64,000 nucleotides of DNA from Escarpia spicata. Its lineage: Eukaryota > Annelida > Polychaeta > Sabellida > Siboglinidae. The stretch is taken from assembly GCA_963995525.1 (NCBI GenBank), contig OZ023211.1, positions 1,801,384 through 1,865,383 of the forward strand, in the 5' to 3' direction. The number at the start of each line of letters is the position of its first letter. Positions within the stretch are counted from its first letter, which is position 1. Shown one piece after another: positions 10,678 through 23,242 of this stretch. The position numbers and the translations under genes were made by a program. The notes beneath the pieces were generated by a model. It made no database searches. It worked only from the letters and a program-made list of their open reading frames with translations, and had not been told where the DNA came from.

Positions 10678-12730
10678 ACAGTTAATAATAATAATAACAC
10701 AAGTTTATTAGCAACTCAACTGAGTTGGATTCACAGTATACAATAAAATACAACTATACATTGGAACGTCATACAGTATTAATACACTGAAATGTCATAC
10801 AGTATAAATACCATCCTTTTGCCCTTCATTCGTTATTGGCAGTTGTGTAATCCCCATGGTATAAAGGAGTTACGGTATCTGTTTGTTCGGGTTATTGGCA
10901 AAGGGTACACATTACTCTGTCTGATGTCATATTTGGTATGCCTTTTGTCAGGCAGCAATAATTTAATATGTGTGTACTAACTTTAATCTTATTCAAATAT
11001 TGTTGGCAAAGGCAGTCCCGTCTTGCTTTCAATGTCTCCAATTTAACATACCTGAGTATCTCAGCGTAACTTGTTGCAGGAAAAATACACTTTAATGCTC
11101 TTTTTTGTATAATTTCAATACTGTCAGATAAATATTGTGGCAAGTTAGTGTGCCATACGGGGCATGCATATTCTAAAACAGGTCTCACAACACTGACATA
11201 TATAGTGACCAGATCATTCTGGCTAATTCCTACTCGCTTTAACTGATACAACATGTACAATCGTTTCCCGGCCTTTTTCACAATATTTTCCACATGCTTA
11301 TTCCATGTCAGATCCTGTGAAATTGTAACACCTAGAAGTTTGGCATGGTCTACTTGATCTAAATCTTTTCCATCGATCGTTATATTCGGGATAGCGTTTC
11401 GAAAATTGCGGACTTGTGCAAAACAGATGATCATCTCTTTTGATTTTCCTGAATTAATTTTCATATCATTCTGTTCTGTCCACATAGCGGCAACGTCAAC
11501 CGATTCTTGTATAACAGATACACCCTTTCTGTCGCATACTTCGAACAATGTACTGTCATCTATATATTTATATAACGGAACAGGCGTTTCTAAATCATTT
11601 ATGTAGACTAGAAAACATTTAGGTCCAGACAGTGTTCCTTGTGGTACTCCCCCATTGGGGTGACCAGGATGCGAATATTCATTTCCTATTTTTACTTGTT
11701 GAGTTCTGTCCAGTAAAAATGTTGCCATCCATCTTATAATATGTGAAGGCAAACCATACAACTGTAGCTTTTCTAGTAACAAATGATGATTAATAAGGTC
11801 AAACGCTTTGCTAAAATCTAGCGTTACAACACGGACATAAGAATCCAATTTATCAGTCGCCTCATACCATGTGTGTATCATTTCGACAAGAACGTATGTT
11901 GTGGAAGTTCAACTAATTCCACCAAATTGCTTAGCATAAATTTCTTCTTCAATTGTCTCATCCACCCATTTCATTGTTATTGATTCAAACACCTTAGCAG
12001 CTATTGGAGTTAGTGAAATTGGTCTAATGTCTTTTTCAATCGACACAGGTGGGTTTGTTTTTGGTAAAGGTATGATGTTGGCCATTTTCCATTCCATAGA
12101 GAGTACTCCTTCTCTTAGAGACTTGTTAAAGATAGCAGTTAATGGAGGAGCGAGGACGTTTGCGTGATTTCTTAACACCCACGCAGGAATGTTATCAGGC
12201 CCAGTAGCCTTGTTCACCTTAACATCCTGTAAAGCTTTGAAAGTAGTCATTACATCGATGACATACTGATCTGGCAGTTCCTCGTTTACTGTGAATATTT
12301 TGTGATCCTTATTTAAACGAGGTAAATGTTCACTTACAGATACAAAAAAACTCGTTCATTCTACTGGCTAGTAACGCGCAATCACCATTCGTTGTTTTGT
12401 TAGCAAGACCTTGCATGCATGAATTGTCATTTGTTTTAAGTCCCATTATTTTTTTCATATTTTTCCACCAATCGTGGGAACCTAATTCATTCAGTGCTGC
12501 AATTTGTGTTTGATAAAAATTGTACTTAAGTTTCGAAGCGGCGCGGTTAACTTTATTACGCAATATTTTTGCTTGGTTCAAATCACCACTCATGTGAGCG
12601 CGCTGTCTTTTACGTACTAATGCTCTAAACCAGTCTGTAACCCATGGTTTATCAATGACAGACAAAGCCATAGCAATTGCGGCTTTTTCATTTGGCCCCA
12701 TACACCTTACGGTTAAACGTTGGCACATAA
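10678..12730 (-). mobile_element. 5'-truncated LINE (Jockey/CR1 group), minus strand
   Basis: A 2-kb insertion that begins inside the linker upstream of the reverse transcriptase at about 12730. It ends in a TTATTATTATTA-type tail at 10684-10696 after a short 3'UTR. There is no endonuclease domain, so the copy was truncated on insertion. No clear target-site duplication was seen. Confidence 0.85.
10892..12728 (-). pseudogene. Reverse transcriptase of LINE, two lesions
   Basis: Encodes the linker, RT and C-terminal part of a non-LTR retrotransposon polyprotein. In order: a basic linker (KPWVTDWFRALVRKRQRAH), RT motifs KATGPDNIP, RPISLTPIAAKVFE, then LDFSKAFD, GVPQGTLSGP, the catalytic box YKYIDD (isoleucine where YADD or YVDD is usual), the downstream LLGVTIS block, and PVLEYACPVWH. 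Two lesions break it. One is a one-base gain in a T-run near 12345, shifting frame after NEFF. The other is an in-frame TGA at 11909-11911, where related proteins have glycine or arginine before TSTT. Otherwise the frame is clean, so the insertion is fairly young. Confidence 0.85.
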
Positions 12731-14320
12731 AAACGGCTTGAAATACTTTAAAGGGTTGGCAACGTAAATATCGGTTGCACCTTTAACCACACATGGCCAT
12801 GACGCCATCAAATGTCGCTTAAACGTCGTCGTTTCACTGCTAGGTTGTCATGTGCCAATCAAGGGCCACGCTGACAGTGTCCGCGCGCGTTTTCATCTCC
12901 AGTTGTCATGATTTAGATAAAAGGGACATATTAGAAGCATTCGTCGTCTCATTGCGTTTGCTACCGCCCCATCGCCTTTCGCCACAGATTACGTCAAGAT
13001 AATATATCGATAGCGTAGCGGCGTGCGAGGGTAGGCCGCGCCTGGCACCGGCAGTGTAGGGGCGAGGTCGTTATCGATATCATACCACGACACCCCGTAC
13101 CTGCTCAGCATACCATTCACATAACACACACGCGCATACGCACACGCCCACGCTCACGCACACGCACACCCCCCCCCACACACACACACGTTGGTACGAT
13201 ATATATATATATTACTTTAGCCATTCACAGTCACATTTATATAATACATGCATCAATGTATAGTAAACATTTGAAAAACAAGATCATGTAATAATTAAAT
13301 ATTAATAAACTTAAAGGATGAATAAATAATAAACTAAAATGTAATGATAAAATATAATGTTTTAATATGTTGAAGGTATCGTGTCCGTCCAATTTGAATT
13401 GATAATAACATTACGGCAGTTAATTCGACTGTAAATTCGCACAGTGGCGCTGCATGCAAAGGCTTACTATGGTTTGTTTTTAATAAACCCGAAACGGTCT
13501 TCCAATTTGAATATTGCTCCGTCTCCTGCGAAACTGTAAACAAAACATTAAATTTCTAAACACGACTTTACATGTGTAATGAGGAAATGTTTACAAAGTA
13601 ACATTTAAAAAAACGAATCTTCACTTCTCTAGTATAATAATACCCTTCATTTAGTCCGCTTTCAAAACTATGCGTAAAGCGATGTTTACGTTGCCATCGG
13701 ACACGTACGCATCGCGCCCAACCAGTCGTCCACGGATCAAATCTAACAGAGTTCATCCGTTTCCACGTGGTCCGCTCATACATCAGATTGAGTCATATCG
13801 TCTGTCCCTCATCCTCTCAATACCTCCTCTAAATTGTCCTTTTTTCTATGTCTTCTATGTTAATTTTGTATGCCCCCCATCTCTCCCATTTTTCCTCGGT
13901 TTTACGTACGTCTGTCTGCACATGCTTCTGTGATTTACTCTGCGTCTGGTCCACGATTTTCATCTTCTGTCTGTCTTATTATATGTGCGTATCTTTTTAC
14001 TGCTGCCGCAGTTTATCATCGTCTATTTTAATTTTCGTTCGGTCGTTTCCGTTTCCAGTGGGTTTGGTTTCTTTGCGTCTTTTCACTCGTTCTTGTGTTT
14101 CTCTGTCATTTTCAATCAGCCTCTTTCTTTCTAAGCATTTGCCTGATATTCCCCATTAGCATGCCGCTCTCATGCCACGCTGCAGTAAACGGTTTTACTT
14201 AGGTACTATTTATAGCTGCAAGCTACACACACATCAAGTCGGAATTTAAATGTAATCACTGTTGATAATAAAATATAATTTCATAAATTAAAGTTGGCAA
14301 ACGTTGTGGTACGATCTGAA
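12731..14320. other. Non-coding stretch, partly pyrimidine-rich
   Basis: A CA/CGCA microsatellite lies at 13123-13190, followed by a short TA run. From about 13,800 to 14,130 the plus strand is strongly T- and C-rich, a strand asymmetry that opens frames by chance. No gene recognised. Confidence 0.45.
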
Positions 14321-14321
14321 G

Positions 14322-14508
<187 letters not shown>

Positions 14509-14559
14509 TGTTTTCTTCCACTATCCTTCATCCTGTCCTGCCCCCTAGATGTCACTTGC

Positions 14560-15110
14560 TGCACCAGTTCGTCTCCCGTCATCGTAGCCTCCTTGTCACT
14601 TCTCATCACGTTTCATTTCGTTGTCATATAGCACCCGGCTATGCTCCATGGCCGGGTCCGGTTACAGAACCAACACGACGCGGTGACCGGCCGCCCCATC
14701 CTGTCCACGCGCCGGTCAGCGCCTCGCCTCGCCTCGCGGCCACCAACAGCTCTCTTGGCCGCTTTGTCCGCCGCCGTCATCGACGATGTAGGCGATAACA
14801 GGCGCGAACAGTAATCTCGTCCAATTTGGCCGTATCTGCGGAACGCGGCGATGAGTGACACCGAAATGAGCGCTAATCAAGTCGGTGCCAGGCGTTGAAG
14901 AGTAAGCGGCCGGTTGTAGCGTCTATCGCGAATGCGATGCAACGCAGATATGCGGCTGGTTGCGAAATATCGCGTCGCCGATATTGCTGTATTTCCTCGC
15001 GAATGACGCTTTATTTCAATAGCGTTTAGTGCATTTATTGCCCATCCGTGTTCGCTCTCGTATGCCGAAGCTCGAATGTCTTTATTCTTGGTGATAGTTG
15101 TGGTCACTTC
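14560..15110. other. CpG-dense non-coding stretch
   Basis: GC-rich with frequent CpG (ccggccgccccat, gccgccgtcatcgacg, tcgcgtcgccgatattg). It could be a regulatory island, but no exon or transcription signal is supported. Confidence 0.35.
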
Positions 15111-15224
15111 CGTCTCATACTACGCTCGTAGTCTGACTCTATCGGTCTGGACCTGTCGCCATCTTGTTGATACTGCGTGTCTCATGGTATGTCTTCTTAT
15201 CACGAAAATATATAAAGACTGTGT

Positions 15225-15475
15225 GGAATTGGGAGAAGAGGTAGGGCTGAAAAAACAACTGAAAATGAATGCAATTTAAAGAGGCTGAGATGAGCTGGGC
15301 ACGTAGAGAGAATGCGTGAGGAGAGACTGACAAAGTGAGCCTGGAAGGCAGAAGTAGTCGAGGAAGACCAACATTACGAGAAAGGGTAGACATTCATAAC
15401 CGAGAATGGTAGAAATTTAAGAACTGTCGAAGTAGGTGGAGAACTATCGTCGCGAAGGCGTAATGAATCGAGTGG
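15225..15475 (+). pseudogene. LINE ORF2 C-terminal relic
   Basis: With one or two repaired frames the plus strand reads GLKKQLKMNAI, then KRLRWAGHVERM (one codon is a stop here), REERLTK and SRGRPTLRERV. The RLRW.GHVERM and GRP blocks are the standard C-terminal end of many LINE ORFs. Several stops and a frameshift mark it as dead. Nothing of the RT core precedes it. Confidence 0.55.
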
Positions 15476-16785
15476 TACATGTCTCCCATTCCACACGGGA
15501 TCAATGGAAGAAGAAGCTGTTATGTCTTCTTATCATTGCGAACTATCGCCGTGTCAGTTACTCCAGTCCGTATTTCCATAATGTCAGTAAGGAGTGCCCG
15601 GACTGGTAGAATACCCACACAGAAGTGGTTTCTGTGTGGTAGCAGACGGCGGCTTTGCTGTGATGGGTCCGTGCCAGAGGCGATATACAATCCGGCAGCT
15701 CATTCGAACCTTTTTTTAACCCCCCGACAATGCGCACACCGGCGCGATTGACGACGAGGATCGCTCACATTTTCCCACATCGATCGTGTCTCAACATTTA
15801 ATTACAGCATTGACTTTAATGGAGAGTGGTACAGTTTATGCAGACGAGCGCGATTAGCTCTGGTTACAATCAACAGGCGTACAGGCGACCGCAGCCTCTA
15901 ATGGCGTCATCTTTAATGTGTCAATGGCGCACGATCGATCTGAGTATAATAGAAAAGGCTTATGCATTTGACACAATTTCAGACAGCCAATAATTTGGAG
16001 TAATAAGCAATAGACAAGGAACTGTTACGACGGTCATAAATCCTTATTGGAAAACATTATAGACCTTATCTATTTATTAACCATACGATGCCCGCTTGAT
16101 AAATACAATTTATTTTTAGAAGACGTTTAACATAATTTACTTGAAACGTTTTCATTTATAAACGCAAATCCATAAAAGCGAAACTGTCGCGTATAATGTG
16201 TGTTAAATGCTAGAATACCAAGTAGTTTTATATAAAAAAAGTTCAATGCCATCATTAGAAGCGGTACTTGGTAAACTGTTTTTATAATTTAAAGGTGATA
16301 TTTGGATTAAACACCCAAATCACCTTAACTCATGTGTTATCAGATGTTACTTTAACAAATGCCTATACAAGGTTTTTATAGTTTCCTTAATTCAGCACCG
16401 ATCTTTTTCAATTTACTTTAAAGCTGGACGTTACAAGTTATGCGAATAATACAAAATAAAAAGGTAAATTGAACATTGCAACTGATGTGAATAATATCAA
16501 AAGTCAATGGAACCGTTACTAAAAAAATCGTCGTAAATGCGACAACCTTTGACAAAAGTGAACTATTAAACACATTATAATAAAAGGCCTATACTAAATC
16601 GAAAAACACGCATAACTTTCCGGGCTGACATTACAATACAAATTTTGTACAATGAGCTTGTACGTATTGCCACACACAATATGAGCTAGCGACAACTGAA
16701 CTTTGTGCTTACGAAAAAAGTGACTCACATCCCTCATTTACAATATCAAAACTATAACGTGTACCTATCTCGATGGCCAATACCA
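15476..16785. other. Non-coding stretch
   Basis: Unique, becoming AT-rich after 15,800. No feature recognised. Confidence 0.4.
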
Positions 16786-17105
16786 TGACGGTCAATACGC
16801 CCGTTGACGCTGTCCCCGACGGCCAATACGCCCTTTGACACTGTCCCCGACGGCTAATACGCCCGTTGACACGGTCCCCGAAGACCAATACGCCCGTTGA
16901 CACGGCCCCGACGACCAATACGCCCGTTGACACGACCCCCGACGACAAATACGCCCGTTGACACGGCCCCGACGACCAATACGCCCGTTGACCCGGCCCC
17001 CGGCGACCAATACGCCCGTTGACACGACCCCCGACGACAAATACGCCCGTCGACACGGTTCCCGACGACAAATATGCTCGTTGATACGACCCCCGACGCC
17101 CGACA
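16786..17105. repeat. 30-31 bp minisatellite, about 10 units
   Basis: Units are built on 'aatacgcccgttgacac' and 'ggccccgacgac', 30 or 31 bp long with point variation. Because lengths mix, frames through it shift and the encoded repeats have no protein meaning. Confidence 0.92.
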
Positions 17106-17610
17106 CGCCCTGGCTGTTGTATCGGGTCTCTCGGCGGGTTCGAGGTTTCGTCACCGATTGACAGCCGAAGTCGGTGTCTGGCCGTCTCAGGCTCCGCGTC
17201 AGTCGCCCGGCCGGATACAGACAGCCGGCACCTGGCAGCAGCCGTTACCGCCTCCTTCCCAGCCCGGCACGCACCCTCCCGTGTCCCCGTGCGCTTTCCC
17301 GCCGGTTAAGATGTTCCCCAGTTGATGAGGGAGCTCAGAGCCCCGTCTCCCTAAAAAACATCAGGCTGTCGCAAGCCGAGGTGGGATAGATGATACTAAC
17401 CGTTGGATGAGACGGACGGGTGATGATAATTGCCGGGTGTCTTGTCAGTTGAGATGTAATTGAAGTACTTATGTAAGATCGCGAGCGATCCCCGCATACG
17501 TTCGGCCGCCCGCGAATACGATACGCTTCAGCGTGTGACGTTTGTGTTCGTTTTATTAAAGCATTAATGGTTGCCGGTTGGATTGAATATAAAGTGGATC
17601 AACAGAGCAT
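17106..17610. other. GC-rich flank of the minisatellite
   Basis: CpG-rich unique sequence to about 17,330, then ordinary sequence. Short open frames exist on the plus strand, but no protein family was recognised. Confidence 0.35.
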
Positions 17611-17711
17611 GCTATATATATATATATATATATATATTTACATATATATATATATTATATAATAATATTATATATATATATTATATTATATACATATATA
17701 TATAATGTAAT
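17611..17711. repeat. Imperfect TA tract
   Basis: TA repeats with ATTTA and TATTATA interruptions. Confidence 0.9.
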
Positions 17712-19903
17712 AATTATAATAAATATGTTCTCGTCTCATTGTGTCATAAAATTGAAGCAAAACATGATAATTTGATATCGCAAATATTATGCAATGTTAT
17801 GTGAAATTGGCTGAATGTTCACGCATCTAAATGAAAGTAAGAAAGCGTGTTGTTAAATTAAAACAAGATGGGTCATTTTTTATTTAAGATTTCTTCGTGT
17901 GGTAGATATTGCTTTAAAATTTCCCGGTGTGTCGTTCTGGATTTGCGTCAAACTAGTAATCGTCATACTGCTTGACGTTTAACGTATTAGTATACCGTCA
18001 TTGGTCACGTGGGTTGGGATTGTTTAATTACGTAACACTGATGTCATCGCGGAGGACACGTCGCATCACGGCTGCCCGGTGACATCTCATTCTTCGTCTT
18101 TACCACACTTTCCTTTTACACAGTTCGATTAAACTAACATTTTAAAAACTGATTATATATCTCTCGATATTTCAACCTTTATTTGCATGACTTCCGTCGT
18201 ATTTTGATTCCAGTTGTGGAAAATTGACGCTATCAATAGTGCTAGGTTCATAGAGAATGGAATTCAGACACGTATGTTCAATGATACGTGTTACGTTGAA
18301 ACTAGCCGGCATCACGAAGTGCATAACTCTGTCTGTGCAATGTTCGGTCTTGCATGTGATGGAAATTCATCCATTTATCGTTGTAAAATGCACCGTATTA
18401 CAGTTCATCGAAACATAATGTTAACATTTACTCAGCACATTCACCCATCAAAGTATAACTGACATCCAGAAGACTGTGGTTATTAAAGGAATTACATTGA
18501 CATTTAGTGTTATGTCGAATGCCGCTGTGCAGCCTATCGAACCACGGAATTTTGCCATGTTATGAACACAAATCATAACAATTTACGCCGTTCTCCAACA
18601 CAGCCATCGCCTGTATCTGTCAAGTCGACTAATTTGACAATAAATACTGCATTGCTGGTGTGAGATTGTAAATGGACTCCCGAGGTAAACGGAACGGGTC
18701 CATTTACCACAGCGGATATACAGACCCCTTGTAACAAGGAAACTGTTCATAAATGTGTTTAGTGATATAATCGTTATAGACGTGGTTCACCGATGTCTTT
18801 AAATAAACAGTACTATTGGCAAAATGTGTCACACCTGTCACAACTATGTTAACAACCGTAAAAAGACACCGTGATGGCCACTGTTGATTTATATCAGAAA
18901 GATTTGATCACGTTTGCTGTCGTAAGCGGGGTGTAGTTGGTGGTAGCAACAATTAGAAGTCCGCATGCAGATTCAACGAAGTGACTTTCAACTTTCAGTA
19001 TGGTGGAGTATTTACCGGAATCGGTTTCTGAATAAGGATGAAGTATTTAGTCCGGTTGTCCCGAAGGAAATCCCAGCAGCACGCCTTTCATGTTTTTTGT
19101 CAAGACCGGATAATCGACCCAAAGCTCAAGTATATTGACCTGATATGGTTTTCGTGAAAATAACAGTTACGTTCGTGTGCCACGTGATCTTTCAACGAGA
19201 TCTCGGGAAGCGGGAAGGGATTATCCGGTTGACTTGAGAAGCCAGGCTGAGATCGGACGGCGGTGACCGGACGTCAATGGTGATGGCAGAACCTATTTAC
19301 TGCCCTCGCCAACTACGGACACTCGGCGCCCGGCGACGACTGACAGATGCAATCGGCAAACACGAACCCGATACACCGCCGTGCGTCCCCCGAGACAAGG
19401 CAGGTGTCAGCTGCAAAATAAAAAGCAGATTTGCAGAACGCGTCGGCTGGATCTGGTTTCGGTCGGTGCGGTCCGTGCCGGCGACTCTTCACGCCAACTG
19501 TCAGGACGTCACAAGTCGCCTTTCACGCGAGTGGCGGCTGTCAAAACGGTAAAATATTGCGTCGACGACAGGTCGACAGTTAGAGCGCCGGCGACGGACG
19601 CCGAACAAAGTCCCTTTGAAAGTGGCTGACAGGCGCGCGATTGTTGAGTTGTGACGTGGCGACCTACGCACTGCTCCATCGGACGGATATTAACGATATC
19701 TGCCGCCAGCCCGTGGATTAATGCGCCCGCGTCTTATTGCATATACGCAATCGCACCTGCCTCGGACTGGTGGCGCCCCCTGCGGAAAGTCCGGTTGTTT
19801 TTGTTATCCGTTATTTACCGTGGATGGTGTGCTGCAGTGCATTGTTCTGTAGCGGTGTTTATGGAGTTATTAAATGTTAACAAAAAACCCACGTGTGATG
19901 ACC
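17712..19903. other. Non-coding stretch, CpG-dense at its right end
   Basis: 17,712-19,150 is ordinary unique sequence. About 19,180-19,800 is CpG-dense (cggcgcccggcgacgac, gtcgacgacaggtcgac). No supported exons, although the longest frames occur here by chance of base composition. Confidence 0.35.
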
Positions 19904-20000
19904 GTGGTGGTGGTGGTGGTGGTGGTGGTGGTGGTGGCGGTGGTGGTGATGACGCCATCGACGACGGCGACGACGATGATGATGATGATGATGATGATAT
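19904..20000. repeat. GGT then GAT trinucleotide repeat
   Basis: A GGT run, a short 'gacgccatcgacgac' interruption, then GAT repeats. Confidence 0.95.
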
Positions 20001-20094
20001 TCGTACTTGAAAGCAAAACATTATTGATCTCCCTGACTTTAATTGAATACGTGTTTGCACTGTATATAGCAACGTAAAAATCTAGTATGCACAC

Positions 20095-20137
20095 ACATGC
20101 GCGCGCGCGCGCGCACACAAACACACACACACACGCA
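20095..20137. repeat. GC / CA microsatellite
   Basis: A (GC) run of about nine, flanked by CA repeats. Such alternating purine-pyrimidine tracts can adopt Z-DNA. Confidence 0.85.
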
Positions 20138-20364
20138 TACACACTGTTACAGACACGGACAGAAGCGACGAGAGATCTCAGGTCAACTGTGAAATAGATC
20201 CGTCATGTGCTGGACGAGAGTCGTCGCCCACCGAGGACAGGCGACGAGCGACTGTATCGGCCCCGTCACCTCAAGTAACCCGATAACAACACAGAGAATG
20301 CAAGGGGCGGGCATTGGCGGCTATCGTGTCACTTCACCGCACCAAGGTGCTGCTAGAGATATGA

Positions 20365-20800
20365 CGGCGGTGGTGGTGATGGTGGTGATGATGATGATGA
20401 TGATGATGGTTGTGGTGATGGTGGTGATGGTGGTGATGGTGGTGATGGTGGTGATGGTGGTGATGGTGGTGATGGTGGTGGTGGTGGTGGTGGTGGTGGT
20501 GGTGGTGGTGGTGGTGGTGGTGGTGGTGGTGGTGGTGGTGGTGATGGTGGTGATGGTGGTGATGGTGGTGATGGTGGTGATGGTGGTGATGGTGGTGATG
20601 GTGGTGATGGTGGTGATGGTGGTGGTGATGGTGGTGATGATGATGGTGGTGATGATGATGGTGGTGATGGTGATGGTGGTGATGGTGGTGGTGGTGGTGG
20701 TGGTGGTGGTGGTGGTGGTGGTGGTGGTGGTGGTGGTGGTGCGGTGGTGGTGGTTGTAACAATGGTGGTGGTGACGACAGTGACGGTGGTGGCGGTGGTG
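20365..20800. repeat. Compound GGT / GGTGAT repeat
   Basis: About 430 bp of pure GGT runs alternating with GGTGAT hexamer runs and GAT patches. The hexamer blocks flank a central GGT core on both sides. Val/Met, Thr/Ile and poly-His frames across it are artefacts. Confidence 0.97.
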
Positions 20801-21460
20801 GTGCATCTGTCTCGGTCTCACTCCTATGGTGACAACAAAGTATACAATTACTTATATAATATTAACATACCATTTATATAAAATATTATGATAAATATTC
20901 CTGGCTTAAAATCTTTAAGAACTATACTAACTGATCAAAACAGTTTGCTTTCGAACACTATGCCGCTCTGTCTTTGTAAACACGAGGTACATCGTAGGTG
21001 AAAGAAGGGAACCGTTTCATACAACCATTTCTAAACGAAAGAAGTATCCAGCCTGAGCCTGCACTAATTGCATTATACATCGTATACTTCGATCGGGCAA
21101 ACAATGATGATGTATTCCAGTAATAAGCTACTAAACTTCAACGCACGTGTTGAGACCGACAGCTCTACAACAAGCTGGGGAGTATGCATGGCCAAACAAA
21201 TCCTGTCTGGTCCAGACAGGATGACTGGCTATGGCAATACATTTGGGCATATTACCTGGAGGTTTGGGAAAAAAATTTCCAACATGAGACAAACCAAACC
21301 CTGACATAGAGATCCCCAGACGGCACTACCCAGAAACTAACGAATGACGTCATATTAAGCGTTCGACGAGGACGCTCTCTACATGACGGCAGTACAAGAG
21401 AGTGGACATTCGCCCTGAAATTGAAGAAGTCAAGGCAGAAGAAAATGAACAATATTGTTT
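20801..21460. other. Stretch with a 19-bp perfect palindrome
   Basis: Otherwise unremarkable; CCTGTCTGGTCCAGACAGG at about 21,203-21,221 is a perfect palindrome around a central T. Plus-strand translation near 21,068-21,304 has no recognised family. Confidence 0.4.
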
Positions 21461-21546
21461 TGATATACTATACTATACTATACTATACTATACTATACTA
21501 TACTATACTATACTATACTATACTATACTATACTATACTATACTAT
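21461..21546. repeat. TATAC pentanucleotide repeat
   Basis: About 17 perfect units of TATAC. Confidence 0.97.
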
Positions 21547-23065
21547 CTAGGACCCAGAAATCAAGCAACAGCTCTAAAACAGTATTATTTTGGAAGAAAC
21601 ACCAAAGACGATACACACTTTCAACTAGGTCACGGAGCAAGCAGGAAATAGCGTATTCTTGTTATGGAGTTGTTCATACTCGTCTTTGATTAGCTGACGG
21701 CCGCAATCACCAGAGGTGGAAAAGGGGTATCAGATGAACATTTAGGACCTACCCAATCCTGGGAAACTATGCAGATGATAAAGGAAAGTTGTTCAACCGA
21801 CACAATAGCATGCAGGAAAAGGAGAAACTTACAGCAACAACACCGCAGCAAAAACGAACTGTTGAGGAACCATCTACAGCGACGCCTTGGAGAAGGTTCA
21901 AGATTATGTATACAGGCATGGAAACACTATAAACACTGAAAACACATTTACAAGCAAATTTTAATAAGAAAGTTTCAATGTTACACACTTTGTATTCATT
22001 AATACACATACGACTGGTTTATATCATAGTTATTATTGTCGTTGTTATAATAATAATAATAATTATTATTATTATTATTGATGGTGGTGGTGTGAGCGGA
22101 CTTTCAGTTGCAAATTAGCCATGTTGTTTCTTAAAGTAGTGGACCCTACAACCTCACATATACAGACATAAGGTGAAGGTTTGAGACATCAAGCTTCACA
22201 ACCACCGCATCTAATAATTATGAACATTCTGATTCGCTAAATGCGAACGCCATTTGTTGGCGACTGCCGCGCCACCTACTGCGAGTGTTGCACGCCGCAA
22301 GATGTCGCCGACGTCGCAGCTGTTGGATGTCCGGAGATCAAACGGCTCTGGTTCATCCCCCGACCCGGAGCCATTCCTCGCCGCCACGTCAACCATTGTC
22401 CCGACCACAATCACCCGCCAGTCGGACGGACGGGGAACATCCATCACCCGAGCCTCGCAGCGATCGGCGCGCGCACTTCATTATTGACTTAATAGTGTCT
22501 GCGCGGATACGTGATTGATTACCGCAAAACAAATATTGCGGCGCGCGCGTATGGCAGTTTCTTTGCGCGCCAGCGTCATAGGGCACCGCCACCTACCGGT
22601 CCCGCCGGACGGCACAATGGCGATGGGCGGGTTGGTAGACTCGCCGACAAACGCACGCTGATGGGGGGTAGGGCGCCCCGCTGGCAGCGACGCCCAGAAG
22701 TCGGGGCATGCGGCGACGACAAACTTGTAAATTGTATGCGTGAGCGTCGAAATTGTTCCGTCGTCCCAACGTCTAATTAGCCCCGTGCGATGTTGCGCTG
22801 CGCCGTGATTAGGTGGACCGACGTGACGCCGGTAGACGCGAGTGCGACGCGACGAGCGCGCTCGGGGGACTTGGGGTTCGACAACTACGTGGTAATGTCG
22901 ACACGGCCGCGGAACAGAACGGAATAAATTGGTGGAGCGTTATACGCGCTATTTGAAATTCAAATGTCGTACGGAATGTGTAGAGAATGTCACAATGACG
23001 TTGAATAAAGTAACAAATTGGGTTTACTTATATATGCATCAATAAATTCGAACACTATATGTGCT
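21547..23065. other. Non-coding stretch with AT and CpG-rich parts
   Basis: 21,690-21,720 contains ACGGCCGCAATCACCA, shared with the LINE relic at 10,476, so a LINE 3' fragment may end here. An AAT/ATT run lies at 22,047-22,080. 22,240-22,900 is CpG-dense (gtcgccgacgtcgcagc, gcgcgcgcgtatgg). No exon supported. Confidence 0.4.
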
Positions 23066-23242
23066 AAGCCTATTCGTCGACAAATATCCACCACTGTCTA
23101 TAGCCAGGTACTCATTCATACAACTCAGCAAAATGGCGTTACAGTGGTCTGAACGAGTTTCGAATTGGCAGAAGGAGGACTAAAACCCGGAATCTCATGA
23201 TTGAAAGTCTGAAGTTCTAACAATGACGCGACTGCGCTCCTC
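23066..23242 (-). mobile_element. tRNA-derived SINE, partial
   Basis: On the minus strand the head reads GAGCGCAGTCGCGTCATTG with GATTCCGGGTTTTAGTCC as a B-box-like block. Then comes the family body GAATGAGTACCTGGCTATAG and GTGGATATTTGTCGAC. The 3' part present in the full copy at 48895-49230 is missing. Confidence 0.75.

Noticed and set aside
20205..20821. Val/Met-, poly-His- and Thr-rich frames of up to 184 residues
   Set aside because: Produced entirely by the GGT/GGTGAT repeat.
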